Assembly (NCBI GenBank): GCA_900550785.1
Contig: URTL01000041.1
Span: forward strand, 1 to 14,011
Direction of reading: 5' to 3'
Source of the DNA: an uncultured Collinsella sp.
GTDB lineage: Bacteria > Actinomycetota > Coriobacteriia > Coriobacteriales > Coriobacteriaceae
DNA length: 14,011 bases
Shown: positions 7,200 through 13,567 of the stretch, in pieces
How positions within the stretch are numbered: position 1 is the first letter of the stretch
Layout: every line of letters begins with the position of its first letter
Program-made: the position numbers and the translations under genes
The notes under the pieces: generated by a model
What the model saw: only the letters and a program-made list of their open reading frames with translations
The model's database searches: none
Told to the model about the DNA's origin: nothing

Positions 7200-8348
7200 T
7201 CATTCCCCCTTCCCGATAACGACGTCATTTCCAACGACGGCCGTATCCTTGGTGGTATCGACAGAGCCGAGCTTCACGCCCTCTTCGACCGTGGAGTTCT
7301 CGCCCAAAATAGCGCGGCAGATGTGCGCGCCGCTCTTAACGTGCGCACCCGGCAGCAGCACGGAGTCCTCGACCACGGCGCGCTCCTCGATGATGACATC
7401 GGTCGAAAGGATCGAGTGGCGAGCGGTACCGTAGATCTTGCAGCCGTTGGAGACCAGGCAGTCGTCCAGGCGGCCGTCCGGGCCAATGTAGTGCGGAGGA
7501 CGCGTAGTGATGTTGGACATGATGGGGAAGTTCTTGTCAAACAGATCGAACTCGGGGTTGTTGCCCAACAGGTCCATCGAGGTCTCGTGGAAGCTGGCGA
7601 TGGTGCCGACATCCTTCCAAAAGCCGTGGAACTCGTAGCTGTCCAGGCGCTTGTTCTCGCCGAGTAGCTTGGGGATGATGTCCTTGCCAAAGTCGTGGCT
7701 CGAGCGCTGGTCCAGAGCGTCCTCCTCGAGCGCCTCGATCAGCACGTCGGCCGAGAAGATGTAGATACCCATGGACGCAAGGTTCGAATCGGGCTTCTCG
7801 GGCTTCTCGGTAAACTTGGTGATGCGGCCGTCCTCGGGGTCGGTGGTCAGGATGCCAAAGCGGCTGGCCTCCTCCCACGGCACGGGCATAACGCTCACCG
7901 TGAGGTCGGCGTTGTTCTCGATGTGCGTCTTGAGCATCTTGCGGTAGTCCATGCGATACAGATGGTCGCCCGAAAGAATCAGGACGTACTTGGGGTCGTT
8001 TGCCTTGATGTAGTCGAGGTTCTGCGTAATGGCGTCGGCCGTGCCCGCATACCAGGCGCCGCCGGTCTGCGTCTCGTCCGGCGGCAGGATCGACACGCCG
8101 CCGTCGCGGCTGTCCAGATCCCAAGCCTCGCCGGAGCCCACATAGGCATGCAGCAGGTAGGGGCGGTACTGCGTCAGAACGCCCACCGTGTCGATGCCCG
8201 AGTTGGAGCAGTTGGACAGCGAAAAGTCGATAATGCGGAACTTGCCACCAAAGCTAACCGCCGGCTTAGCGATCTTTTGGGTGAGTGCCCCCAATCGGCT
8301 GCCCTGTCCTCCTGCGAGGAGCATCGCGATGCATTCTTTCTTACTCAT
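7200..8348 (-). CDS. glgC: Glucose-1-phosphate adenylyltransferase (ADP-glucose pyrophosphorylase), catalytic subunit
   Basis: It makes ADP-glucose and pyrophosphate from ATP and glucose-1-phosphate, the committed step of glycogen synthesis. At 382 residues it has the usual bacterial length. Visible motifs are LAGGQGSRLGALT (11-23), KPAVSFGGKFRIIDFSLSN (28-46), WYAGTADAI (99-107), the catalytic LSGDHLYRMDY with D128 and FTEKP (179-183). A beta-helix allosteric and oligomer domain follows (~290-382, with NGCKIYGTARHSILSTDVII). The start ATG is preceded by AGAAGGAG six bases away, a strong Shine-Dalgarno. The gene is followed 4 bases later by glgD, so the two subunits are probably made in balanced amounts. 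It lies 108 bp after glgP, across a long hairpin. Effector preference cannot be read from the sequence. Confidence 0.97.
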   Translation of the reverse strand: MSKKECIAMLLAGGQGSRLGALTQKIAKPAVSFGGKFRIIDFSLSNCSNSGIDTVGVLTQYRPYLLHAYVGSGEAWDLDSRDGGVSILPPDETQTGGAWYAGTADAITQNLDYIKANDPKYVLILSGDHLYRMDYRKMLKTHIENNADLTVSVMPVPWEEASRFGILTTDPEDGRITKFTEKPEKPDSNLASMGIYIFSADVLIEALEEDALDQRSSHDFGKDIIPKLLGENKRLDSYEFHGFWKDVGTIASFHETSMDLLGNNPEFDLFDKNFPIMSNITTRPPHYIGPDGRLDDCLVSNGCKIYGTARHSILSTDVIIEERAVVEDSVLLPGAHVKSGAHICRAILGENSTVEEGVKLGSVDTTKDTAVVGNDVVIGKGE

Positions 8349-8382
8349 CGATTTCTCCTTCTGTCATCGATGTTCTTAAACC

Positions 8383-8426
8383 CATTAGCGACGGGCGCAG
8401 CGCTCGGTCGCGCCCGTCGAGTAATG
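8383..8426 (-). promoter_or_regulatory. Long imperfect hairpin between glgP and glgC
   Basis: CATTA + CGACGGGCGC (8383-8398) pairs with GCGCCCGTCG + TAATG (8410-8426), giving 10 plus 5 bp of stem separated by an asymmetric 1/2-base bulge, with an 11-base loop. Minus-strand reading continues GGTTTAAG, so a U tract is nearly absent. It lies 31 bp past the glgP stop and 34 bp before the glgC Shine-Dalgarno. A stability, processing or partial-termination element is more likely than a full terminator. Confidence 0.6.
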
Positions 8427-8456
8427 CCGTGCTGGCATAAGGGAGCTCGCGCGCCT

Positions 8457-10883
8457 TTACGCGTGCCAGATCTCGTCGCGGTACTCGCGAATGGTGCGGT
8501 CGCTCGAGAACCAGCCGGAGGAGGCGGTGTTGAGCAGCGCCTTGCGGTTCCAAGTCTCCTGGTCGCCATAGCTGCCCGTGAGCTTCTCCCACGCATCCAC
8601 GTAGCTGCGGAAGTCTGCCATGACCAGGTCGGGGTCGTTGTTGTTCATGAGCTCGTTGTAGATGCTCTCGAAGTTGCCCGAAAGACCCGCAAAGGTGTTG
8701 TCCTTGAGCTCGTCCATCACGCGGCCCAGACGCTCGCGGTCGCCGTTGAGGGTATCCCACGCAAAGTAGCTGTTCGATGCCCAGAGCTGCTCGACCTCGG
8801 GAGCGGTCAGGCCAAAGATGGCCTCGTTCTCGCGACCGGCCAGGTCGGCGATCTCGATGTTGGCGCCGTCGAGGGTGCCCAGCGTGATGGCGCCGTTCAT
8901 CATGAGCTTCATGTTGGACGTGCCCGAGGCCTCCTTGCCGGCCGTGGAGATCTGCTCCGAGATCTCGGCGGCAGGGTAGATGAGCTGGGCGTTGCTCACG
9001 CGGAAGTTGGGGATAAAGCAGACCTTCATGACCTCGTTGACGCGCGGGTCGTTGTTGATGACCTCGGCCACGGAGTTAATGAGGCGGATGGTCTCCTTGG
9101 CAAAGGTGTAGCTCGAGGCAGCCTTGCCGCTAAAGATGAAGGTCGTCGGCGTCACGTGGAAGTTGGGATTCGCGATGCGACGGTTGTAGATGTCCATTAC
9201 CTTCATGATGTTCATGAGCTGGCGCTTGTAGGCATGGAAGCGCTTTACCTGAACATCGAAGACGGTGTTGGGGTCAATAACCAGACCGGTCTCGGCCTTA
9301 ACGTAGGCGGCCAGGCGCTCCTTGTTGGCGCGCTTGGAGGCACCTACGGCCTTCAGGAACTCGGTGTCGTTCTGGAACTCCTTGAGTTTCTCCAGCTCAA
9401 AGGCGTCCTTGAGCCAGCCGTCGCCAATGGCCTCGGTGACGAGCTTGGCGTAGGTGGGGTTGGCCTCGGCAAAGAAGCGACGGTGCGAGATGCCGTTGGT
9501 CTTGTTGTTAAACTTCTCGGGCGTCAGGGCATAGAAGTCCTTGAGCACGATGTTCTTGATGATGTCGGAGTGGATCTTTGCCACGCCGTTGACGCTGTGG
9601 CTGCAGATCACGGACAGGTTTGCCATGCGAATCTCGCCGTCCCACAGGATGGCGGTCTGGCGCAGACGCTCCTGCCAGCCCTCCTGCGTGGTGTCGAACG
9701 ACTCGTGCCAACGACGACTGATCTCGTCGATGATCTGGTACACACGGGGGAGGAGCTTGGAGAACGTGCCGATGGGCCACTTCTCCAGAGCCTCGGGCAG
9801 GATGGTGTGGTTGGTGTAGCTCATAACCTGCGTCACGATGTTCCAGGCGTCATCCCACTCGAGCTTCTTCTCGTCGATCAGGATGCGCATGAGCTCGGGG
9901 CCGCACATGGCGGGGTGCGTGTCGTTGGTGTGGATGGCCACAAACTGCGGCAGCAGCTCCCAGTTCGCGCCGTGCTCCTTCTCAAAGGTGTCGAGCAGGC
10001 TGTAGATACCGGCCGAAACAAACAGGTACTCCTGCTTCAGGCGCAGCAGACGGCCGTGCTCGCCGGCGTCATTGGGGTAGAGGATGGCGCTGATGGCCTC
10101 GGCCTCGGCGCGCTCGGCGTCTGCCAGGGCGTAGTCGCCGCGGTTGAAGGCCTCCAGATCGAAGTGCTCCTCGACCGGCTCGGCGGCCCAGACACGCAGC
10201 TTGTTGACGGTCTCGCCGGCATAGCCCACAACGGGGATGTCATAAGGGACGGCCAGGATGTCCTGCGTGTCCACCGTGCGGTAGAACGTGCGGCCGTTCT
10301 CCTCAAAGCCCTCAACATGGCCACCAAACTTAATGGTCACGGCCTTGTCCTGACGACGGACCTCCCAGGGATAGCCGTGGGTGAGCCACTCGTCGGTGGC
10401 CTCGACCTGGCTGCCGTTGACGATCTCCTGCTTAAACAGGCCGTAACGGTAGCGCATACCGTTGCCGTAGCCGGCAATGCCCTCGGCTGCCATGGAATCG
10501 AGGAAGCATGCGGCCAGACGGCCCAGGCCACCGTTGCCCAGTGCCGGATCGGGCTCCTGGTTCTCGATGACGGACAGGTCAAAGCCCATGTCGTCGAGCG
10601 CCTCGGCGACCATGTCGCGCACGCCAAAGTTGAGCAGGTAGTTGTCGAGCAGGCGGCCAATCAAAAACTCGATCGAGAAGTAGTACACGCGCTTCTTGCC
10701 CTCGGCGGCGGCGCGGGCGTCACTCTTGGTGGCAACGGTGCGCGCCTTCTCGGCCACGAGCTTGGCCAGGGCGTTAAAGCGGTCGAGGTCGCTGGCGGCC
10801 TCGACGCTCTTGCCGCTGATGCTCATGACGGCATCGCGATAGAGCTCGGTAAACTCCTGCTTGTTGTCGAAGATCTTATTCAT
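8457..10883 (-). CDS. glgP: Glycogen/alpha-glucan phosphorylase (GT35)
   Basis: It releases glucose-1-phosphate from alpha-1,4-glucan chain ends using phosphate and pyridoxal phosphate. The 808 residues match the usual length. Motifs are VYYFSIEFLIGRLLDNYLLN (67-86), DPALGNGGLGRLAACFLDS (112-130), HTNDTHPA (318-325), NGISHRRF (463-470), VQVKRFHAYKRQLMN (545-559) and the PLP-lysine site EASGTSNMK with K659, followed by NGAITLGTLDGANIEI. No basic tail is present; the protein ends at REYRDEIWHA as the family normally does. AAAGGAA four bases before the ATG supports the start. The gene lies 94 bp after glgB; the gap contains a 14-bp motif also found at the glgB promoter, and a small CCGGG/CCCGG hairpin (10897-10915) next to the Shine-Dalgarno. 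It is probably cotranscribed with glgB and glgC. Confidence 0.97.
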   Translation of the reverse strand: MNKIFDNKQEFTELYRDAVMSISGKSVEAASDLDRFNALAKLVAEKARTVATKSDARAAAEGKKRVYYFSIEFLIGRLLDNYLLNFGVRDMVAEALDDMGFDLSVIENQEPDPALGNGGLGRLAACFLDSMAAEGIAGYGNGMRYRYGLFKQEIVNGSQVEATDEWLTHGYPWEVRRQDKAVTIKFGGHVEGFEENGRTFYRTVDTQDILAVPYDIPVVGYAGETVNKLRVWAAEPVEEHFDLEAFNRGDYALADAERAEAEAISAILYPNDAGEHGRLLRLKQEYLFVSAGIYSLLDTFEKEHGANWELLPQFVAIHTNDTHPAMCGPELMRILIDEKKLEWDDAWNIVTQVMSYTNHTILPEALEKWPIGTFSKLLPRVYQIIDEISRRWHESFDTTQEGWQERLRQTAILWDGEIRMANLSVICSHSVNGVAKIHSDIIKNIVLKDFYALTPEKFNNKTNGISHRRFFAEANPTYAKLVTEAIGDGWLKDAFELEKLKEFQNDTEFLKAVGASKRANKERLAAYVKAETGLVIDPNTVFDVQVKRFHAYKRQLMNIMKVMDIYNRRIANPNFHVTPTTFIFSGKAASSYTFAKETIRLINSVAEVINNDPRVNEVMKVCFIPNFRVSNAQLIYPAAEISEQISTAGKEASGTSNMKLMMNGAITLGTLDGANIEIADLAGRENEAIFGLTAPEVEQLWASNSYFAWDTLNGDRERLGRVMDELKDNTFAGLSGNFESIYNELMNNNDPDLVMADFRSYVDAWEKLTGSYGDQETWNRKALLNTASSGWFSSDRTIREYRDEIWHA

Positions 10884-10955
10884 ACGTTCCTTTCCCCCGG
10901 GGATGTTTCTCCCGGAACGGTTATGACTTGTATCCTACGCCCTCACGGGGCGGGT

Positions 10956-10969
10956 AATTACAGTGGTAA
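10956..10969. promoter_or_regulatory. Operator-like motif in the glgB-glgP gap
   Basis: AATTACAGTGGTAA here differs by one base from AATTACCGTGGTAA at 13450-13463 in the glgB promoter region. The inverted half-sites TTAC/GGTAA suggest a dimeric regulator. It lies 9 bp past the glgB stop codon. It could be an internal operator controlling glgP or a chance match; a 13/14 match between two control regions of one locus makes chance less likely. Confidence 0.35.
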
Positions 10970-10977
10970 CGCCTTTG

Positions 10978-13236
10978 TTACGCTTTCTTGGCAGGAGCCT
11001 TAACAGCAACTGCCTTGGCCTTGGGAGCAGCCTTTTTGGTGGCTGCCTTCTTGGCCGTGGTCTTGGAAGCGGGCTTGCCGGCAGACTTGGTTGCCTTCGC
11101 CTTGGTCGGAGCCTTCTTAGCAGCCGCGGTCTTGGGCTTTACCGAGGACGTGCGCTTGTGCGTCGCCTTCTTGGGCTCCTCAACCACCGGCGGCTTGTAG
11201 CTACTGGGGCCGCGGCGCTTAAGCACCACGCCTGCCAGACCGGGCACCTTAATCTCGATGGAGTCCATCTGCCCGTTCCAGGGGTAGGGCTCGCTCGAGC
11301 AGGTGTAGGGTTCCTCACCGGCATAGCCGCTGCCGCCAAACTCGGGACGGTCGGAGTCGAAGATGACCTCCCAGTCACCCTCGCGCGGTACGCCCACGCG
11401 AAAGCTCTCGTAGCTCGCCGGGTCAAAGTTGATCAGGATCACCAGATCGTCATCGATGTTCTCGCCCTGACGCACAAAGCTCACGATGGACTGCTTGGAG
11501 TTATCCGCGTCGATCCAGGTAAAGCCGTCGTCGGTGTAGCCGCGCTCGTATAGGGCGGGCTCGGCGGTGTACAGGTGGTTGAGCGCCTTGATAAACGCCT
11601 GATGATGACGGTGGGTCTCATATTCCTCGGTCAGGAACCATTGAATGGACTCGTAATAGCGCCACTCAATAAACTGGCCGATCTCGTTGCCCATAAAGTT
11701 GAGCTTGGCACCGGGGTGCGTCATCTGGTAGAAGGCCAGCGTGCGCAGGCCGGCAAACTGGCGCCACCAGTCGCCCGGCATGCGGCCGATGAGCGAGCAC
11801 TTTCCGTGCACGACTTCGTCGTGGCTCAGCGGGCAGATGAAGTTCTCGGTAAAGGCGTACATGATGGAGAACGTGAGCAGCCCGTGGTTGCCGGGGCGCC
11901 ACGGAAAATCGGTCTGCATGTAGTGCAGGGTGTCGTTCATCCAGCCCATGTCCCACTTGTAGTGGAAGCCCAGGCCGCCGTCCTGCGGCGGATAGGTCAC
12001 GAGCGGCCACGCGGTGGACTCCTCGGCCATCATCATCACGTCGGGATAGTGCGCCTCCACGGCGCAGTTGACCTGACGGATAAACGCGCTGGCGTCCAAG
12101 TCCTCCTCGGTACCGTACTTGTTGAACTTCTTTTGGCCCGGATCGTCGATGCCAAAGTTGAGGTACAGCATGCTAGACACGCCGTCCATGCGAATGCCGT
12201 CCACGTGGAAGTTCTCGAGCCAATACAGCACGTTGGAAACCAGGAAAGAGCGGACCTCGCCGCGGGCGAAGTCAAACTTATGCGTGCCCCAGTTGGGGTG
12301 AATCTCGTGCTCAAACAGCATGTGGCCGTTAAAGGTGGCAAGACCGTGGGAGTCGGCGCAAAAACCGCCGGGCACCCAGTCCATGATCACGCCGATGCCC
12401 GCCTCGTGGCACGCATCGATAAAGTGCATGAGCTGCTGCGGGTTGCCGTAGCGCGACGTGGCGGCGTAGTAGCCGGTCGTCTGGTAGCCCCAGGAGCCAT
12501 CGAAGGGATGCTCCATGAGCGGCATGACCTCGATATGCGTATAGCCCATGTCGCGCACGTAGTCCACGAGCTCCACCGACAGGTCGTCGTAGGTGTAGAA
12601 CTCGCCGCGCTGCGCGGGGAAGGGATCCATGGGGCCGGGATAGTTGCCGTACTCGTCGGGCTCGCCCTGCGGCGCGTCGCCGTGGCGCTTCCAAGAGCCA
12701 ATATGCACCTCGTAGATGTTGAGCGGCTGCGACATGTGGTTGTGGTCGGCGCGGCGCTTGAGCCACGCGGCGTCGTTCCACTTGTAACCATCGAGGGTCC
12801 ACAGCACACTGGCGGTACCCGGAGGGCACTCGGCCTTAAAGGCATACGGATCGGCCTTGTAGAGCTTCTCGCCCTCGTTGGTCTCGATGAGATATTTATA
12901 GAGCTGGCCCTGCTCGGCGCCAGGAATAAAGCCTTCCCAAATAGCGCTCGTATGCACGGGCACCAGCGGGTTGGCTTCCTCATCCCAGTCGTTAAATTCA
13001 CCAATGACATGGACGCTTTTTACATCGGGAGCCCAAACGCAAAAACGCCAGCCGCGCGTACGGTTCTGCGTGTCGGGGTGCGCGCCCATCTTTTCCCAGC
13101 TGCGCTCCCACGTGCCGATGCCAAACAGATAGACATCGTCCTTAGTGAGTTCCGGCGCGTGCGGGGCGGCTTTACGGGTAGCGGGCTTTTTGGTTGCTGG
13201 CTTTAGCTTTGTATCGCTCACGTTTGATCCCATCAT
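10978..13236 (-). CDS. glgB: 1,4-alpha-glucan branching enzyme (GH13) with polycationic tails at both ends
   Basis: It cuts alpha-1,4 chains and rejoins them as alpha-1,6 branches. From the ATG at 13236 it has 752 residues. A basic leader KLKPATKKPATRK (~11-22) precedes the CBM48 domain (~32-150, WRFCVWAPDVKSVHVIGEFNDW). The GH13 barrel follows (~170-560), with nucleophile D351 in DGIRMDGVSSML, E405 in MAEEST and D473 in PLSHDE, then the C-terminal beta domain (~570-675). The last ~65 residues hold about 21 Lys and no acidic residues (AKKAPTKAKATKSAGKPASK and similar). Region I reads MDWVPGGF, with Gly291 where GlgB usually has His. Start choice is uncertain: the ATGs at 13236 and 13233 lack a clear Shine-Dalgarno, the GTG at 13221 has GGGA six bases upstream, and a TTG at 13281 is unlikely. 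The basic leader and all domains are kept with any of these starts. Confidence 0.95.
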   Translation of the reverse strand: MMGSNVSDTKLKPATKKPATRKAAPHAPELTKDDVYLFGIGTWERSWEKMGAHPDTQNRTRGWRFCVWAPDVKSVHVIGEFNDWDEEANPLVPVHTSAIWEGFIPGAEQGQLYKYLIETNEGEKLYKADPYAFKAECPPGTASVLWTLDGYKWNDAAWLKRRADHNHMSQPLNIYEVHIGSWKRHGDAPQGEPDEYGNYPGPMDPFPAQRGEFYTYDDLSVELVDYVRDMGYTHIEVMPLMEHPFDGSWGYQTTGYYAATSRYGNPQQLMHFIDACHEAGIGVIMDWVPGGFCADSHGLATFNGHMLFEHEIHPNWGTHKFDFARGEVRSFLVSNVLYWLENFHVDGIRMDGVSSMLYLNFGIDDPGQKKFNKYGTEEDLDASAFIRQVNCAVEAHYPDVMMMAEESTAWPLVTYPPQDGGLGFHYKWDMGWMNDTLHYMQTDFPWRPGNHGLLTFSIMYAFTENFICPLSHDEVVHGKCSLIGRMPGDWWRQFAGLRTLAFYQMTHPGAKLNFMGNEIGQFIEWRYYESIQWFLTEEYETHRHHQAFIKALNHLYTAEPALYERGYTDDGFTWIDADNSKQSIVSFVRQGENIDDDLVILINFDPASYESFRVGVPREGDWEVIFDSDRPEFGGSGYAGEEPYTCSSEPYPWNGQMDSIEIKVPGLAGVVLKRRGPSSYKPPVVEEPKKATHKRTSSVKPKTAAAKKAPTKAKATKSAGKPASKTTAKKAATKKAAPKAKAVAVKAPAKKA
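10981..11175 (-). repeat. Low-complexity coding region: H1-like C-terminal tail of GlgB
   Basis: About 65 codons are dominated by Lys, Ala, Thr and Pro in irregular KKA, KAK and TAKK units. Roughly one residue in three is lysine and there are no Asp or Glu residues. It follows directly on the normal end of the GH13 C-domain (VVLKRRGPSSYKPPVVEE). It is more purely basic than the GlgA tail. Confidence 0.8.
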
Positions 13237-13307
13237 GACGCGGCAGCGTGTTGCCTTGGTGACTAGATGCGAAAGGTCCAAGGCTGCACGAATCGAAGGG
13301 ACGGCGA

Positions 13308-13361
13308 AGTTTCTGTGATTCGTTCCACCTCGCGTGCTCGGTGGAACTTTCGGCAGAAACT
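13308..13361 (-). ncRNA. Candidate structured 5' leader of glgB: two stacked 8-bp helices
   Basis: Minus-strand RNA can form an outer helix AGUUUCUG/CAGAAACU (13354-13361 with 13308-13315) and an inner helix GUUCCACC/GGUGGAAC (13340-13347 with 13322-13329). Both are perfect. A symmetric 6/6 internal loop (CCGAAA opposite GAAUCA) separates them, and a 10-base loop closes the inner helix. CGAAUC at the 5' side of one internal-loop strand can instead pair with GAUUCG at 13290-13295, an alternative fold. There is no U tract, so it is not an intrinsic terminator. It matches no riboswitch class I recognise. Confidence 0.5.
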
Positions 13362-13433
13362 ACGATAACACCTGTGCGTTAGTTTTATGGACGAAAGCGG
13401 ATTTGCGGGGGCGTTTAATCGGTAAGCGACATG

Positions 13434-13463
13434 TTTATACCACTGGCAGAATTACCGTGGTAA
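13434..13463 (-). promoter_or_regulatory. Candidate glgB promoter with extended -10
   Basis: Minus-strand reading shows TATAAA (13434-13439) preceded by TGG, an extended -10 arrangement, with a weak -35 TTACCA (13458-13463) 18 bp upstream. The predicted start near 13427 gives a leader of about 190 bases that contains the two-tier hairpin. The -35 lies inside the TTACCGTGGTAA palindrome, so a bound regulator would interfere with RNA polymerase. Confidence 0.5.
13450..13463. promoter_or_regulatory. Palindromic operator-like site in the divergent control region
   Basis: AATTACCGTGGTAA contains the inverted half-sites TTACC and GGTAA separated by two bases. A near copy occurs at 10956-10969. It overlaps the glgB -35 candidate and lies 5 bp upstream of the TTGACA of the plus-strand promoter, so one dimer could affect both genes. 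LacI-type binding is inference. Confidence 0.45.
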
Positions 13464-13468
13464 AACTC

Positions 13469-13499
13469 TTGACAGTTTTATCAATTTGGGTTTCAAAAT
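13469..13499 (+). promoter_or_regulatory. Candidate promoter of the plus-strand HAD-like gene
   Basis: A perfect TTGACA (13469-13474) is followed 19 bp later by CAAAAT (13494-13499), a 4/6 match to the -10 consensus. The long spacer and imperfect -10 suggest a promoter that is weak or activator-dependent. The predicted start near 13506 leaves a leader of about 60 bases that contains the AAAACGTTTT palindrome. Confidence 0.5.
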
Positions 13500-13514
13500 T
13501 GTCTGTCTGACGTT

Positions 13515-13546
13515 TGGTAAAACGTTTTTAGCAGGATGTTTACCAT
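13515..13546. promoter_or_regulatory. Operator-like sites just downstream of the plus-strand promoter
   Basis: TGGTAAAACGTTTTT (13515-13529) contains the perfect 10-bp palindrome AAAACGTTTT (13519-13528). GTTTACCAT follows at 13538-13546. Both words recur, one nearly and one exactly, upstream of the debranching gene. The central CG and flanking A/T runs are typical of LacI-family operators. Position just past the predicted start would suit a repressor. Confidence 0.5.
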
Positions 13547-13567
13547 TTGATATCGAAAGGTTCGTTT

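Noticed and set aside
7196..7234. Upstream TTG start for glgD inside glgC
   Set aside because: GlgD homology begins at MINRKAIGY, and the Shine-Dalgarno is placed for the ATG at 7195.
7695..11003. 1102-codon open frame on the plus strand opposite glgC, glgP and the end of glgB
   Set aside because: It is antisense to well-recognised genes, crosses three gene borders and encodes no recognisable domain. Long mirror frames are common opposite GC-rich coding DNA.
11575..13206. 543-codon plus-strand open frame opposite glgB
   Set aside because: It is the same kind of shadow: no Shine-Dalgarno, no family resemblance, and glgB occupies the other strand.
13237..13281. TTG start for glgB, adding 15 residues
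   Set aside because: There is no Shine-Dalgarno and the added residues have no family resemblance; later ATG or GTG codons serve better.
13308..13361. Intrinsic terminator or known riboswitch in the glgB leader
   Set aside because: No U tract follows the stem on either strand, and no TPP, glycine, SAM or other conserved riboswitch signature was recognised.
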